A stretch of 64,000 nucleotides of DNA, from contig JAMXDE010000011.1 of NCBI GenBank assembly GCA_026770025.1, forward strand, positions 1,860,001-1,924,000, given 5' to 3'. Source of the stretch: Craspedostauros australis (lineage: Eukaryota > Bacillariophyta > Bacillariophyceae > Mastogloiales > Achnanthaceae). How positions within the stretch are numbered: position 1 is the first letter of the stretch; each line of letters starts with the position of its first letter. A program made the position numbers and the translations under genes. This document shows, piece by piece, positions 30,417 to 42,700 of the stretch. The notes beneath the pieces are model-generated. The model saw only the letters and a list, made by a program, of their open reading frames with translations, did no database searches and was not told the origin of the DNA.

Positions 30417-32270
30417 ATGAAGTTCACCACAGCATCCAGCATCTTGGCATTGACCGCCATGGCCTCCTCCACGAGCGCCTTCGCTCCAGTCCACCAGGCC
30501 GCAGCGTCCGCCACATCAACGCCATCCGCCCTCCACATGGCCAACCCGCAGCAATCCGCCTTCCTCACGCCAGAGACGGCCAAGAGCTGCGTCGATGTCG
30601 CTGGCGGCACTCCGCTCTACGCCTACTCCATGGACAAGCTCGAGGAGGCCGCCGATGCCTGTTTGGCATTCCCCAATGCCTACGGCCTCACTGTGCGATA
30701 CGCCATGAAGGCCTGCCCCAACAAGGCCATTCTGCAGCTCTTCCACTCCAAGGGCATCAAGATCGACGCCTCTTCGGGATTCGAGGTGCGACGTGCAATT
30801 TCGGCCGGCATTCCAGCCGAGAACATCAGTCTCAGCACGCAGGAGCTGCCAGCCGATTTTGCCGATCTCATCAAGCTCGGAATTAAGGTCAACGCGTGGT
30901 GAGTGTGCGTTGAGTTGAGTTGAATCAATGATTGTGTCGATCGTTGTATCAAAGAGCGTATCAAGCATTGCAAGAGTCAGCGGCACGTCGAATGGTGCAT
31001 TCCACGATGCATTGGAAGAGATTTTGGAACGCGATGGGTTTCGTCGTCGAAGATTCTATGCTTCCATCGGCGTTGTTGATGATGTGTGCATGTGGAGAGT
31101 GAGGCATTCCCATACTCCCTCTCTGTCTGTTTCCATCGCAAAACTGAATTTCAGTTCGTTACCAGCCTCGTTTGCCGGCCCAACAACCAAATCCACATTT
31201 TTGTGGCATATTCTCACAGCCGCCATCCACTGTATTCACTCCATCTTGCTTTCGAACGCGCGCACATTTCCCTCCTCAACCAAACACACTCGTGCAGCTC
31301 CATCTCCCAGTTGGAGCGCGTCGGACAGGCATTTGAGGGAACAGGGCAGAAGGTCGGAATTCGCATCAACCCAGGCGTCGGGTCCGGTGGATTCTCGTCG
31401 TCCACCACATCCTTCTCCAAGACCAACGTCGGCGGACCATCCTCTTCCTTCGGAATTTGGCACGAGTTCATCAACGACGGTACCATCCCCAGCATCGTCG
31501 ACAAGTACGGTTTGACCGTGGAGCGCATCCATACGCACATCGGCAGCGGCAGCGACCCAGAAATTTGGCAGCAGGTGGCGAACAAATCCCTTTCCTTCTG
31601 CAAGATTTGGCCATCCATCACGGCACTCAACCTCGGAGGAGGATACAAGGTGGGACGCAACGAAGGCGAGCCATCCACCGACCTGCAGGAGATCGGCCAG
31701 CCCGTCCTCGAGGCGTTTCAGCAATTCGCCGCCGACAACGACGACCGCAAGCTTCACATGGAGATCGAGCCAGGCACATTCTTGGTCGCCATGGCCGGTG
31801 CCCTCGTCACCACCATCCAGGATAAGGTCTCGACGACCGGAGAATCGGGACACGTCTTCCTCAAGATGGATGCCGGTATGACGGACGTCCTGCGACCATC
31901 GCTGTACGGTGCCATCCACCCCATCACCGTCCTGCCAGCGTCCGGAAAGACCGAGGACGTGGGATCGGAAGTCGAGGAAGTCGTCGTCGTGGGACATTGC
32001 TGCGAGAGCGGTGATCTCATGACGCCCAAGCCAGGTGAGCCGGAGGATCTGGCCGAGCGTCCATTGCGCAAGGCCACCATCGGTGATGTTCTCGTCATGG
32101 ACGGTAGCGGCGCGTACTGCAGCGGAATGAGCACGAAGAACTACAACTCCTTCCCAGAGGCCCCGGAAGTTATGGTCACCAAGGAGGGAGAGGTCCACCT
32201 CATCCGAAAAAGGCAGGATCTCCAGCAGATCTACCAGAATGAGGTTGACCTGCCATCGAGCCTGTTGTAG
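30417..32270 (+). CDS. LYSA: Diaminopimelate decarboxylase, plastid-type
   Basis: Two exons, 30417-30898 and 31298-32270 (399-bp intron; a split Cys codon rebuilds V-N-A-C-S-I-S-Q-L-E-R), giving 484 residues. It catalyses the last step of lysine biosynthesis, meso-diaminopimelate to lysine, with pyridoxal phosphate. Motifs: PLP lysine in Y-A-M-K-A-C-P-N (near 98), [18 protein letters not shown] (the C-E-S-x-D form separates this enzyme from ornithine/arginine decarboxylases), and G-A-Y-C-S-G-M...N-Y-N. The N terminus is a signal peptide ending S-T-S-A-F-A-P and a Ser/Ala-rich transit stretch, the standard address for the stroma of a secondary red plastid. The usual E-P-G-R phosphate-contact motif reads E-P-G-T, a change to check. 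Confidence 0.95.
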
Positions 32271-32835
32271 GTAAACATGGCGGAAACGTGACGGAGACAA
32301 GTGATTGGTGGAAAAGGGCAGATTACGTGATACACTACATACGAATGTGTGGCAACATAGCGTTCAGTATCGTCTCCAGTGACTTACTGTACGACCCAGA
32401 CTGAACAATGAATGCTTCGCCTGTCGATGGCACTACTAGTGCATATTTCATTCCCACCATACACGTACGTAGAGTACGACCTTGGTGATTTTCCGGGGGT
32501 TCCTCCCATCCGATGGCATCAATCGGTATGAGTTATGACATGACGAGGACCCAGGTGAGCGAGTTGACCAACCTTTTGCAGAGTACTACTACGTTGAAAC
32601 TTCAAATACTCTCGAAAGATGATGTCATGCAGCTCTTGACAAGTGAAGAGAGGAGTTGGTTGGATTCATTGAAAGTTATCATGCTGCTTGTAATACCTAC
32701 GTACGTAGAGTGAGCACACGAAGACAGCACCATCCTCTTATTCATACCCTGCTAGTATCGTACCATCATATTCGCAGATTCAATCGTTGAATGCGATCGT
32801 GCACCGATTGCTTCGAGATGTCTCTTGACGATCGC
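32271..32835. other. Convergent intergenic region, no gene seen
   Basis: 565 bp between convergent genes, presumably two 3' untranslated regions. A 66-codon open frame (32513-32713) has no support. Confidence 0.5.
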
Positions 32836-35800
32836 CTACACCACCTGCTTGTTCATCAGTGGTTGGGTTTCGCTCGCGTACTCGTTGCTGTAGGCGGCAT
32901 TCTCCTTCTCGCGGTGTTTCTGCTCTTCGGCGGCCTTCTTCTGCAGCTCGTGTTCGTAGCGCAGGTATCGCCCGTTGAAGGTGGCAAAGAACACGGTGGC
33001 TGCGGCATGGAGGACGATAAGGAGGTAGAAAGAGAAGGTGAACTCAGGGTGCTCATCGGTGCTGCCTTCGTCGGCTTCGGCGGTTCCAATGTTCTTCATC
33101 GCCTTGAAGCATGGGATGAACAGGGCACTGAGCAAGTTGGAGAAGAGCTGCTGGATGACGAGGACGGTGTTCTCGCTGAGCGGGTAGACGACATCGACGC
33201 CCAATTCGGTGGACACGGGTTGGAGCGGGCCGACAAGGCCTGCCACAATCACGAGGGCCCAACGCAGCTCGTTGCCGCGGTCCGAATCCAGGCTCACTCC
33301 GCACTCCGCAAGACCGAATGCACCGAGCACCAGCATGCCGATGATCACGGAATAGTAGGCGCGGGTGTTGTCGGTTTGCTTTCCGATGATGAGACTGGAG
33401 ATCATGATGACGAACTGGAAGGTGCCACCGACGATGCCTGTGTAGGCTTGCGGCGCGCCGTTCAAGCGCACGAGATAGTCCATGAAAGTAGAAAGGGTGT
33501 TGATGACGATGCCGGACACAGTGAAGGCGACCAGCGAATGGATGAATCCAGGACGAGAGAAGCATGCCTTGATGGATCGAAAGACTTGGTCGTCACGGAT
33601 GTCGATGTCCAGATGGTGCGGCGTGAAGGTGACCGTGGGTTCGGCACCTTCAAAGACGCCGTATTCGCTTGGCAATGCTCTCTGCGCATCCTCGTATCCC
33701 TGCAAGTGCTGTGGGTATGGCACGTTGTAAAAATAGTCCGGTTGCGGAGCCGGCGGGTACTGTGGATAGTACCCGTATTGCTGTGGGTGCTGTTGGTGTT
33801 GCTGCTGCTGTTGGTAATAGGCCTGCTGTTGCATGCGTGGATCCCAGTATGGGTACGGGTACGGTGGGTACGCACCGTACTGCGGCGGTGGCATCTGTCC
33901 AGGAGCACCTGGTGGCGGTGGGCCTGGGTACGCCATCTGACCAGGCGGCGGTCCCTGCTGCGGCTGTTGTGGTTGCTGTGGCTGACCGGGTGGTGGCATG
34001 TTGGGGTATCGACCATCGGCGGGTGGTTGATTGTCGCCGTCGTACATCGGTGGCTGGGCTTGGTTGGCATCGTTGGGTCCTTGCGCGCCATCTGGCGGTG
34101 GCCCGACCCGACCGGGCATCATGGGTGACGGTGCCAGCGCCATGCGGCTCTGAGCCTCCTGCTGGATGCGGGCGATTTGCTGCACGGCATTGCTGGTGGT
34201 GCCGTACGACAGAGCTGGTGCAGGAGCGTGGGCAACTCTGCGGTTGGCAATGGTGCGTCGGCGGGTGGAGGATGCAGTGCTTGTTGCATCAGTAGCCGAC
34301 GCCACGGCGCCATTGCGATCCACGGGCGCCGTGGATGGTGCGGGACTTGGAGCAGCATGCGCTGCGCCCTTGGCCGAATCCATCCGTTCGGATCCCAACC
34401 CTTCGCGCATCGAATTGACGAAGCCGCCGATATTGGGCAGTCTCATCTCCAGGGTACCGCGCATGACTCGGGCAGTATCGGACGGTGGTGTTGGTGGTGC
34501 GTCATCAAACTGGAACAGGGTTCCGAAGAAGACGATGGTGGAGATCATACTGAGCAGTCCGAAGTAGCTTGGGATATCGTCACTGTTGGAGACGAGCAAG
34601 GAACCGAAAACGAAGGCGACTCCAATTCCGAGCTGGTTGGCATTGAGTGCCACACCGGTGGCCAACGTTCGTTCCTGCTCGGGGAACCACGACGCGGACA
34701 AGAGCGCGGGCGTGCATTGGTACAGGGGTTGCGAGAGACCGACGAGGAAGAAGCCGAGGTAGAGTCGCCACGCGTCGTCTCCCTTTTGCAGGCTGGAGGG
34801 GATGATGGGTGGCATGCCACCGCTCTTGACGATGGAACCGATCATGAGGAGGAGGGAACCGAAGAGGACCGTGCGCTTCAAGCCAAGTCTCGCCAAGATG
34901 ATTGGCTCACATGCGGTGGAGACAGCGTTGGCACCGAGGAAGATGACGACGAGACGTTCCGGGTCGATATCACCGAAGGCCTCCTGCGTGAGGAGCGCGA
35001 TGGGTGCGACGGAATAGCAGGTCCAGTCGGACAGGAGGTTGAGGAGGCTCATGTACATGAGCATGAGCCATCGCTGCCAGTAGACCTTGAAGGACTTTGA
35101 TCCATCCGGGTTGACGGTGATGTGGCTTTCCACGACGTCTCCACCTCCGCCTCCGTTGCCTGTCGCCAATGAATCATCGCTGTGGACGTCCTTTGACAGC
35201 TGGTTGGATCGGGGTTGATCGCCGGGCATGGAACCTCCCCTGCCATCCTGCATGCCATCGAGTCCATGGGCTTGGTTGTTGGCACCGCCGATGCTCTGCA
35301 CGGGGTAACCATGGTTGGGGGTGCCCTTTGGTGGCAAACCTGCGACCATGGTGATGGGGAGGTGGCGCCCCTCGACTGTGTCATCGTCCTCGCTGTACAC
35401 CAGGGACACGGCTCCGTTGGTGTTGTCGCTGACGCTGCGATACTCCAGAGGGCTGGAGGAGGCGTTGGGCGCAGCCATCGGGGAGGCTCGGAAGAGTTGG
35501 GATGCCGCTGGCTGGTTCATGAAGACGCTGGTGTGATTGGAAGGCGCGTTGTCGCTTGCGCCCATCCAGGAGGCCAGCTGGTCCTGCGTCATCTCCGGCG
35601 CAGCTGCGGGAGCGGAGGTGACAGCGATGGCTGAGGAGAAAGCCACAGGCTGCGGCGGTGCGCCGTGCATGTGGTTGGTAGAGTGGACATTGTAGTCATA
35701 GTATCCCATCTGATGCTGCTGCATGGAGTCTGAAAGCGGAGGCTCCGGGATGGCGCGGCCGGTCATGTCGACCATCATGTTGTGCAGCTGCATGTCGCTG

Positions 35801-36990
35801 TTGGTGGATGCGATGCTGCGCGAGGAGGCTGAGCAGGCGCTGCCGCCGCTGGTTTGTCGCGCGAGGCCAAGCGGGCGTCGATGGCGGTGGCGGGGTTCCG
35901 AGCTCTCGCTGCTGTCGGAGCTGACCAGGGAGCTGACGGAGTGCATGCGGGTTATCCGCTGCGGGTAGAGGAGCATGTCGGCGACAGTTCCCTTGGGTGG
36001 GATCATGGGTGAGATGCGGACGTTGATGGTCTGGTTGGCGATGAAGTCTTCGTCGCCGCTCTCGTCCGAGAGGGAGAGGCTGGCATCGGACTCTCTGGCT
36101 GCGACGCTGCTCGACTGGGAAGGGTAGAGGTGGTGATGGCTGCGAGAGACGGAGCCGGCGCTGGAGTAGCCCAATGCCTGCTGGCCGCTCTTGGGACCCG
36201 GGAGGTTGGATGCGAAGTAGGAGGAGTCGTCATCGGAGGAGTCGTTGGCCTCGTCATCCCCATCGAGCATGAAGTTGACGCTGTTGGAGGCGACAGCCGA
36301 GTTGAAGGAGTGGCGGGCAGTGCGCCTGTTGGCAGACTTGGAGTGGGATGATTTAGAATTGACCGAGGGTTGGTCCGCGGACGGTTCCTCATCCCCCATG
36401 ATTCGCTGCCTGCCCCGGTCCAAGGAGACGATGCGGGTGCGGTTGGGTTGCACGAAGCCAGAGAAGGCCATGTTCTGCAGGTCCTGGTGGACGGGCGGCG
36501 ATTGTGCCGAGATGTCGCTCTCCAAGGTGTCCTCGCTGGTCTTCGTCTCCACGCTGCCATGCACATCGGCGGTGGGTGCTTCCGAGTCGGACGACGCGGT
36601 TTTGAGCGTGTCGGGCGAGACTGGGATGGAGACCTCCTGCTGTGTTGGGCAAGCCGCGTCCTGGTGCGCTTGATACTGACCATCGGAGCTGCTGCTGCTG
36701 TTGCTGCTGCTGATGGCCACCTTCTTCATGCTGCTGATGTCTATGCTTCTGCCGATCTCGATCCCATTGCTGTTTCCATTGTTGTTTCCATTGGTGTTGC
36801 TACCGTGGCCGACGCCAGCTCCAGCGTCTCCGTCCATGCTGCCGCTGCCGCTGGGCTGCGTCTTGGAGACGACCGTCGAGGCTTGATGATCTCCTGACAT
36901 GGTGGCCTCGTCGAGCTCGTTGAACTTGGTGATGATCAGGTCGCTGCCGGCCGAGATGTCCACCCTGGTGGATGTGGAGATGTCGGGCAT
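32836..36990 (-). CDS. FLVCR/DIRC2-like major facilitator transporter with very long N-terminal region
   Basis: 1384 residues in one exon. The first about 630 residues are hydrophilic, Ser/Asn/Asp-rich and low in complexity. A first six-helix bundle then begins at Y-W-Q-R-W-L-M-L...L-L-N-L-L-S-D-W-T-C (near 633) and runs to about 860, including G-L-K-R-T-V-L-F-G. It is followed by a cytoplasmic loop of nearly 300 residues that is rich in Pro, Gln, Gly and Tyr (repeats such as P-P-G-Q-P-Q-Q-P-Q-Q-P). A second six-helix bundle lies near 1145-1345. The order R-W-L-x-L...S...Y-S-V-A-P matches the FLVCR/DIRC2 branch of MFS, whose members carry haem, choline or related solutes in animals. The substrate here is unknown. 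The family is usually about 500 residues; the excess is the N-terminal domain and the loop. Confidence 0.85.
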   Translation of the reverse strand: MPDISTSTRVDISAGSDLIITKFNELDEATMSGDHQASTVVSKTQPSGSGSMDGDAGAGVGHGSNTNGNNNGNSNGIEIGRSIDISSMKKVAISSSNSSSSSDGQYQAHQDAACPTQQEVSIPVSPDTLKTASSDSEAPTADVHGSVETKTSEDTLESDISAQSPPVHQDLQNMAFSGFVQPNRTRIVSLDRGRQRIMGDEEPSADQPSVNSKSSHSKSANRRTARHSFNSAVASNSVNFMLDGDDEANDSSDDDSSYFASNLPGPKSGQQALGYSSAGSVSRSHHHLYPSQSSSVAARESDASLSLSDESGDEDFIANQTINVRISPMIPPKGTVADMLLYPQRITRMHSVSSLVSSDSSESSEPRHRHRRPLGLARQTSGGSACSASSRSIASTNSDMQLHNMMVDMTGRAIPEPPLSDSMQQHQMGYYDYNVHSTNHMHGAPPQPVAFSSAIAVTSAPAAAPEMTQDQLASWMGASDNAPSNHTSVFMNQPAASQLFRASPMAAPNASSSPLEYRSVSDNTNGAVSLVYSEDDDTVEGRHLPITMVAGLPPKGTPNHGYPVQSIGGANNQAHGLDGMQDGRGGSMPGDQPRSNQLSKDVHSDDSLATGNGGGGGDVVESHITVNPDGSKSFKVYWQRWLMLMYMSLLNLLSDWTCYSVAPIALLTQEAFGDIDPERLVVIFLGANAVSTACEPIILARLGLKRTVLFGSLLLMIGSIVKSGGMPPIIPSSLQKGDDAWRLYLGFFLVGLSQPLYQCTPALLSASWFPEQERTLATGVALNANQLGIGVAFVFGSLLVSNSDDIPSYFGLLSMISTIVFFGTLFQFDDAPPTPPSDTARVMRGTLEMRLPNIGGFVNSMREGLGSERMDSAKGAAHAAPSPAPSTAPVDRNGAVASATDATSTASSTRRRTIANRRVAHAPAPALSYGTTSNAVQQIARIQQEAQSRMALAPSPMMPGRVGPPPDGAQGPNDANQAQPPMYDGDNQPPADGRYPNMPPPGQPQQPQQPQQGPPPGQMAYPGPPPPGAPGQMPPPQYGAYPPYPYPYWDPRMQQQAYYQQQQQHQQHPQQYGYYPQYPPAPQPDYFYNVPYPQHLQGYEDAQRALPSEYGVFEGAEPTVTFTPHHLDIDIRDDQVFRSIKACFSRPGFIHSLVAFTVSGIVINTLSTFMDYLVRLNGAPQAYTGIVGGTFQFVIMISSLIIGKQTDNTRAYYSVIIGMLVLGAFGLAECGVSLDSDRGNELRWALVIVAGLVGPLQPVSTELGVDVVYPLSENTVLVIQQLFSNLLSALFIPCFKAMKNIGTAEADEGSTDEHPEFTFSFYLLIVLHAAATVFFATFNGRYLRYEHELQKKAAEEQKHREKENAAYSNEYASETQPLMNKQVV

Positions 36991-39791
36991 GTGGTGCTCT
37001 GCTGTTCTTGGATTGTGCTTACACTATGCTTGCACTATGCTTGGACTGCAAATATGTCACGTGGAATGCTGAATGGGTTTGTAGCTGAGATTGCTGTGAA
37101 CTCGGAAGATCGATGAGATTGTTCCGAGCGTCTGTTCCTTCGATGCTCAGAGCTGCCGTTGACTGTCTGGTGCAGAGTGCCCGCAGAGTATGCACAGCTG
37201 GTGAAGGATAGTATAATAGTAATCTGTCTGCAGGTGGGGTCTGCTCGTATTGTGTGTGTTTTGTGTGTGTATTGTGGTTGCCGATACTCTCTGTTGCTCT
37301 ATGTGAGTGCTACACGAGTATCTGAGTTGCTGTGATGATTGCTGTGATGATTGCGATAATGATTGCAGTGACTGCGTGATGGTTGATTGGATGAATGGCG
37401 CCAAACAACAAGATGAACGCTCCTTCTGCCACAGTTGCCGCCGCTGCCGTTGCTGTGATGGATTGAGTTGTCCGCAAGTGCTGACCTCCCAATGCTGTTC
37501 GGTTCTGCGCTGTCTGAAGGAATGGAACAGGAAGCGAGTGATGGATGATGCGCTTTTTGCGCAAGGATGCAAGTTTCGATTTGTGGGAGCAAGAGTGTGC
37601 TGTCGCTGCGTGGATCTCAGCTGGCTGTTGCTGCTGCTGCTGTCGCTGCTTCACGAAGTGTGGGATGGCACAAGGTGTGCTCTCCTCTACCTCGTGTTTG
37701 GACGGCTCTTTGGATGGATTGTGCACAGCTCCTTGGTGCCTTTGGCATTCAATGTCCTCCCAGAGTGAGAGAGAGATGACAAGCAGTGGATCTTGGCGAA
37801 TGTTTCAATGCCGCTGTGGCTGTAGCTATGGCTGTAGCTGTTGTTGTTGCTATTTCTGGTGCAGCAGCCTCCAGTTCTCGTTCCTCTGCCTTGGTTCTGT
37901 GTCTTTGCTGTTGGGATTATTGCTTGTCGGAGTTTGCCTTTCCTTTCCCTTGCCTTCTGCCTCTTTTGTTCCTTCCCTCCTCTCCCTCCGCCTGGCTGGC
38001 TCTCTTTTTTCTTGATTTGCTCTGTCTCTTCTTCCCTCTTTCTTGCTATCCCTCCGCCTCCACCCGTACTGTTTCGCGTATAGTATAGTACTCCGACTAC
38101 GAGCACGAAGACACCATCGTCGGCGCTAGTTTTTGTTATCGCCGTGTTCCTCGTGACACCACACGGCTGTCCCAACGGCAGACACGCGCACCCCGGTTCG
38201 AAAACTCTTCGTGAGCGAGCCAGTCACACACAAGCATCCGCATGACCGGCTGGGCGCGAGCGCCACTTCTTGGGGTTTTGAGCTAATTTACTCGACCATT
38301 TCGCGCAGTCGTGACGATTCTGTGAGTTGTTGTGTCTGTTCAGTCTTGTTCAGTGATACTGTGTGTGTGCGTCATCGCTCTTTGCTTGCCCCAATCAATG
38401 GGAGTCGCCAGTCACACACAACAACTCACGCAAAGACACAACCCACCACAAACATGAAGGGATGGTAGCGATGCCCATGGATGGCGCCACGCAGAGAGTA
38501 ACAATGACACCCACCCACCAACAGCACAAACAGATGGGTTGGGTTGGACCAATAGCACATGCTGTGCTATCTCTTCATCTCTCTCTCTCCCTCTCTTAAA
38601 ATTAACCGTGCGTCATCCTGCGGGCTCGTTGATACGAATACAACACACAACGCAATGCAGTGCAACGCACAGCGCCGAGCAGGTTGCTTAACACCTCACA
38701 AACCGCCGAATGAAGGGAACAATGATGCAAGCCGATGGATTGGATGGCTGGATGGGAGCAGAGATCCAATGCGCACAAAGGAGTAGTCATTCGACACGGA
38801 CAGAGGGATTGGTCACTGTGTCGCACGAACTTCAATTTTCTCCTTTTCGCGCCATCGCAAGCGACATCATAGATGTGTGCACGTTGTCGTTGCCGACTGA
38901 CGCATCCAGGATGCTTCTTCGATCCCTCTTCCATACGACTACTTTGATGCTCCAACCTGTAGCATTGATCCCCCTGCTCTGCTCTCCTCCACTGCAATTC
39001 TACTCTGTGCTTTTGGTAACACAGCAAGCTTCATATAATAATATGTAATACTATACTACTCGTACTATATAACATAATAGAATAGAGCGCTTGTGTCCTA
39101 TTCGCAGTTGCGCGAGATCGAGAGGTCCTCCAAGTTCCACATGGTGGGTGCTCGCTCATCGTTTCTAACACGCATACATGTCCTCCACTATGGTGCTGGT
39201 TTGGTAAGATCTATAACATCTCAACCGCCTCGATTGTGCATGTGCTTTGCGTTTCCCATTCATTCCTCCCATCTCCAATCACTCATTCGCAAGGGTGCGC
39301 ATCTTACGAGCACTGTCACGCAGGTGCGCTTTCTCAACAATTTGAAATCGCGGATGACGCGTCAATGTTGATCTCACAAAATGGAGTTGTACCCGAGCGG
39401 AATCCACTGTTGATCGCATCCCTCTCTTGTTGCGCAAAATCACAACAGGAGAAGATGCAGACGAACAAGGTGAATCCTGGTGGATGATGGGACATTGATG
39501 TGTGGTATTCCTTCGATTCCTTTCCTCCTCATTGTACCGGAGAACAGAGGGATCCATCCAGATCTCTCTGGGATGCCGCACGTGCCACACTTATTCTCCC
39601 ACGAATCCTTTCACCCTGTGTGCTATACATGTCGTCGTACCATGCAGCATTCCTTCACGCACCACCCGCGCGACCGCCACCATCTCTATTGCCTACCTGC
39701 AATTACGATCCTTGTCTCTTCCCACCTCCGAATGCATTCCTCTGCTACTATTATTTTACATGTATTACGAGTACGATGTGTATTTTCAGTC
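36991..39791. other. 2.8-kb region without a clear gene
   Basis: This covers the upstream region of the transporter (minus strand) and the downstream end of the E1 gene. It is rich in short repeats (TGTG, GATGATT, Cys-codon-like TGC/TGT runs). Open frames on both strands have skewed, low-complexity composition. A possible coding fragment lies at 39107-39142, with a splice-acceptor-like TTCGCAG before it and a GTGGGTG donor after it. A phase-matched partner at 39327-39374 follows CACGCAG; together these would read Q-L-R-E-I-E-R-S-S-K and then F-L-N-N-L-K-S-R-M-T-R. No upstream exons could be tied to it. Confidence 0.4.
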
Positions 39792-42700
39792 TCATCGGTG
39801 TTTGAATTTGATCAATTGAATTGGTGGGAGTTCCACCTCTTCGCCGTTCTCCATGTCCTCAACCATGACAGTCAGGTCCGCCTTGGACAATTCGGCAAGA
39901 TCATCACCCGAAAGCGAGATAGCCACGTTGTCGGCGTTGCCACCATCGTCGTCGTCGTCATCCTCACCGATACCAAACAGCCCGCCGTCTCGCGATGACG
40001 CATCGTCGAATGCCTGACCTGACTGGATGGATTCGCGGATCAGGCTCCAAATGTTCTTATTCAGCACCTCCATGTCCCCACCATGCAAAAAGTCAGCGTA
40101 GATCATGTAGGGGCCGTAGTTGATGGCGGTCACTTCCACCGAGGATGGATCGTCACTATCAATGGTCCGAGCCAGCTTCTTCAGCACGTGCTGTAGCTTC
40201 AAACCACCATTCTCGGAGGCCTTCCTGCTCTCCTTCAGCACGATCTTATCCCAAAGCGTGTAGCTCTCATCGCGGAACCCCCTCACTTCCTCAGCAGGCA
40301 ACGGTGCCGTGAAGGCGAAGAAGGGCAATGCCAAATTGATAAAAGCATTGCGATGCCTCCGCAACGGCACGCCCTGCACCAACTTGATGTACTCGAGGCA
40401 GGAAACCGCGGAAACGAATGCGGTGGTGGTGATCATGGCGGGCACGATGCGTCCAGCCACACGACGCGTCTCCATCGCATCGACGGGTGCAATGCCGTAG
40501 CACAGCGCACGCAGGTTGCTGGCCGCCGTGACGAATGCCACATGGCCGTTGGCATCATCGTCCTTTTCGAATTCGGCGACGAACATCTCGCGTTTCGTTC
40601 CGGACGGGATGGAGCCCAGGTGTTTGCGGATCGTCGTTTCCGCCGTCTCGTCGTCGCTATCGCTATCATCCTCATTGTTGCTGCTGTTGACTTTGCCATT
40701 GCCATGCGACGACGGTGGAAGCGCTGACAATGCTTCAACAGCTTGCTGTGTGGATATCGTCGACAGACTGACATCATCCCTTGCTGTCTCGGAATACATC
40801 TCCAGTCTCAACCTTCCGGCGTACTTGACAAAGTCCACGAGACACTCGTTGATCTGCTGCTGCTGCTGTGGGTCCAGACCTGACGTATCTGAGTCGTCGT
40901 AACGGAGCGGTGTCGGGGTTCGGCGTGATCCTGACCAGAACGGTTCGTCATCATCGTCCAGGCTGTCCGGTGGGTGTTCTGTGAGAAGGTCTTGGATGGC
41001 ATCATGGAAGAGCTCATTTGCTGTGCTAGAGGCCCAACTTAGGGCATCTTGGCGCAACATGTCAACTTCATCCGAGACCGAGTATTCACCATCCACCGCA
41101 TAATCTTCAGCAAGTTCCTTCGCTGCATCTTTGGCGGCCTCCTTGCTGAGCTTGTTAATGAGCCGGCTCGTGAATGCTGGAGACACGCCGTTGATTGTTT
41201 CGGATGCGTACTCATTGGCTTGCACGGGACGGCGAGCGTAGAAGCCGTCGAAGAGATCGCGGCCCCATTGGATGGTGTGCGAAATCATGTACGGGAAGTT
41301 CTTGAGGGTGCACACAGGGATGGACGGTTCTGGAGGATCGGCGCTGGAGCCGTACGATTCGCTCTGGAATGGAACGACGACCTGCACGTTGCCCTTTGAT
41401 CCCAGCGTTCCCGCATCAACCAACGCCTTGGCGTTGGAAACGCACTGACCATCCATGTACAACCGCGCCTCCATGTTATCGAGCGCGTTCAAGATGATGT
41501 CGTATCCTTTCGACCAGAACGCATCGTCGAACGGCCCAGTCTCTTCATCGCCCACCTTTGACGTGTGCGATTCGATGTTCATGTTCGGGTTGAATCGATG
41601 GATGGCGCGTTCCGCCGCAATGCTCTTGAAGTCGCCAATGTCTCCATCGCGGAACAGCAGCTGGCGGCTGAGATTGGAGCGTTCGATCGTATCCATGTCT
41701 GTCACAATGACGCAACCTTTCTTCGTTGTGCCAGCATTCATCGCTGCCAGATTCTTCAGGACTTCGCAGCCGATGGCACCTGCACCGACGACGAAGAGCT
41801 TCTTCGATCGCAGATCATTGTAGACGTCAGTTCCGAGTATGTGCTCAAGCCCCGTCTGTACCTCAGACGACGAGGTCGTGCATTGAGGAGAAGCACCGCC
41901 AATCGCCTCCTTATCTTCTTCATCATCGTCGGACGCAAGCACCTCGTCGCAATCGTACATGAGAAACTGCTGGATCGGGGTGTACAGACCAGATGCCGCC
42001 TTGAGAGACTCTTGTGCTGCAACTGCTCCAAAGATCCCTTGGATGGGAACGAATTTTGCTTGGCACGTTCTGTAGAATTGCTGGCAATGTTTCATCCATG
42101 CATCATTGTGAGACGGAAGATTCGACATCTTTTTCGCGGCCGCAATGAAGGCACTTTCATCACCATCGTAAACATCACGACCGTCGTCGCTGGCTTTCTG
42201 AGACAGCGTTTGGAAACAGCTGAAGATGGCATCCCTTCGTACATCGTCGAAGCTCTTTTCCAGGTCGCATGGGGAAAACAGCGAACCATCCGACTTGATG
42301 GTGTCGGTGGCTTCATCGAGTGAAAGGAAGCTGATCATTTGCGGAATCTTGACCCGGCTAAATGACACAGCATCGTCATTCATGTTCTTGACGAAGTCGT
42401 CCAGGCTTTGCCCGCTGCTGTCACCGCTGTCTCCACCAGTATCGTACTCAACAGAGAATCGGCTCGGGGTGAAAACGCGTGTGACTGTGAGCTGAGTCTC
42501 CACTGTCTCTCCACCTTTGACTTGCAGGGCGATCTTATCTCCCTTGGAAACATCATGCCTCTCATCTTCTACGCAGTGGATCATCAGCGCGGCATCCTGA
42601 CCTTCCACCTTCTCCATGTGGTCGAACGGAACCACCAACGGCGCTTCTCCATCCATGTCATGAACCTCAAAGGAAGGACCAAAGTCGCAAAATACGCGAG

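Noticed and set aside
32791-34128. 445-codon open frame on the plus strand
   Set aside because: Antisense shadow of the transporter's second helix bundle and Pro/Gln-rich loop.
38180-38215. GGTTCGAAA motif resembling a tRNA B box
   Set aside because: No matching A box, acceptor stem or cloverleaf could be drawn around it.
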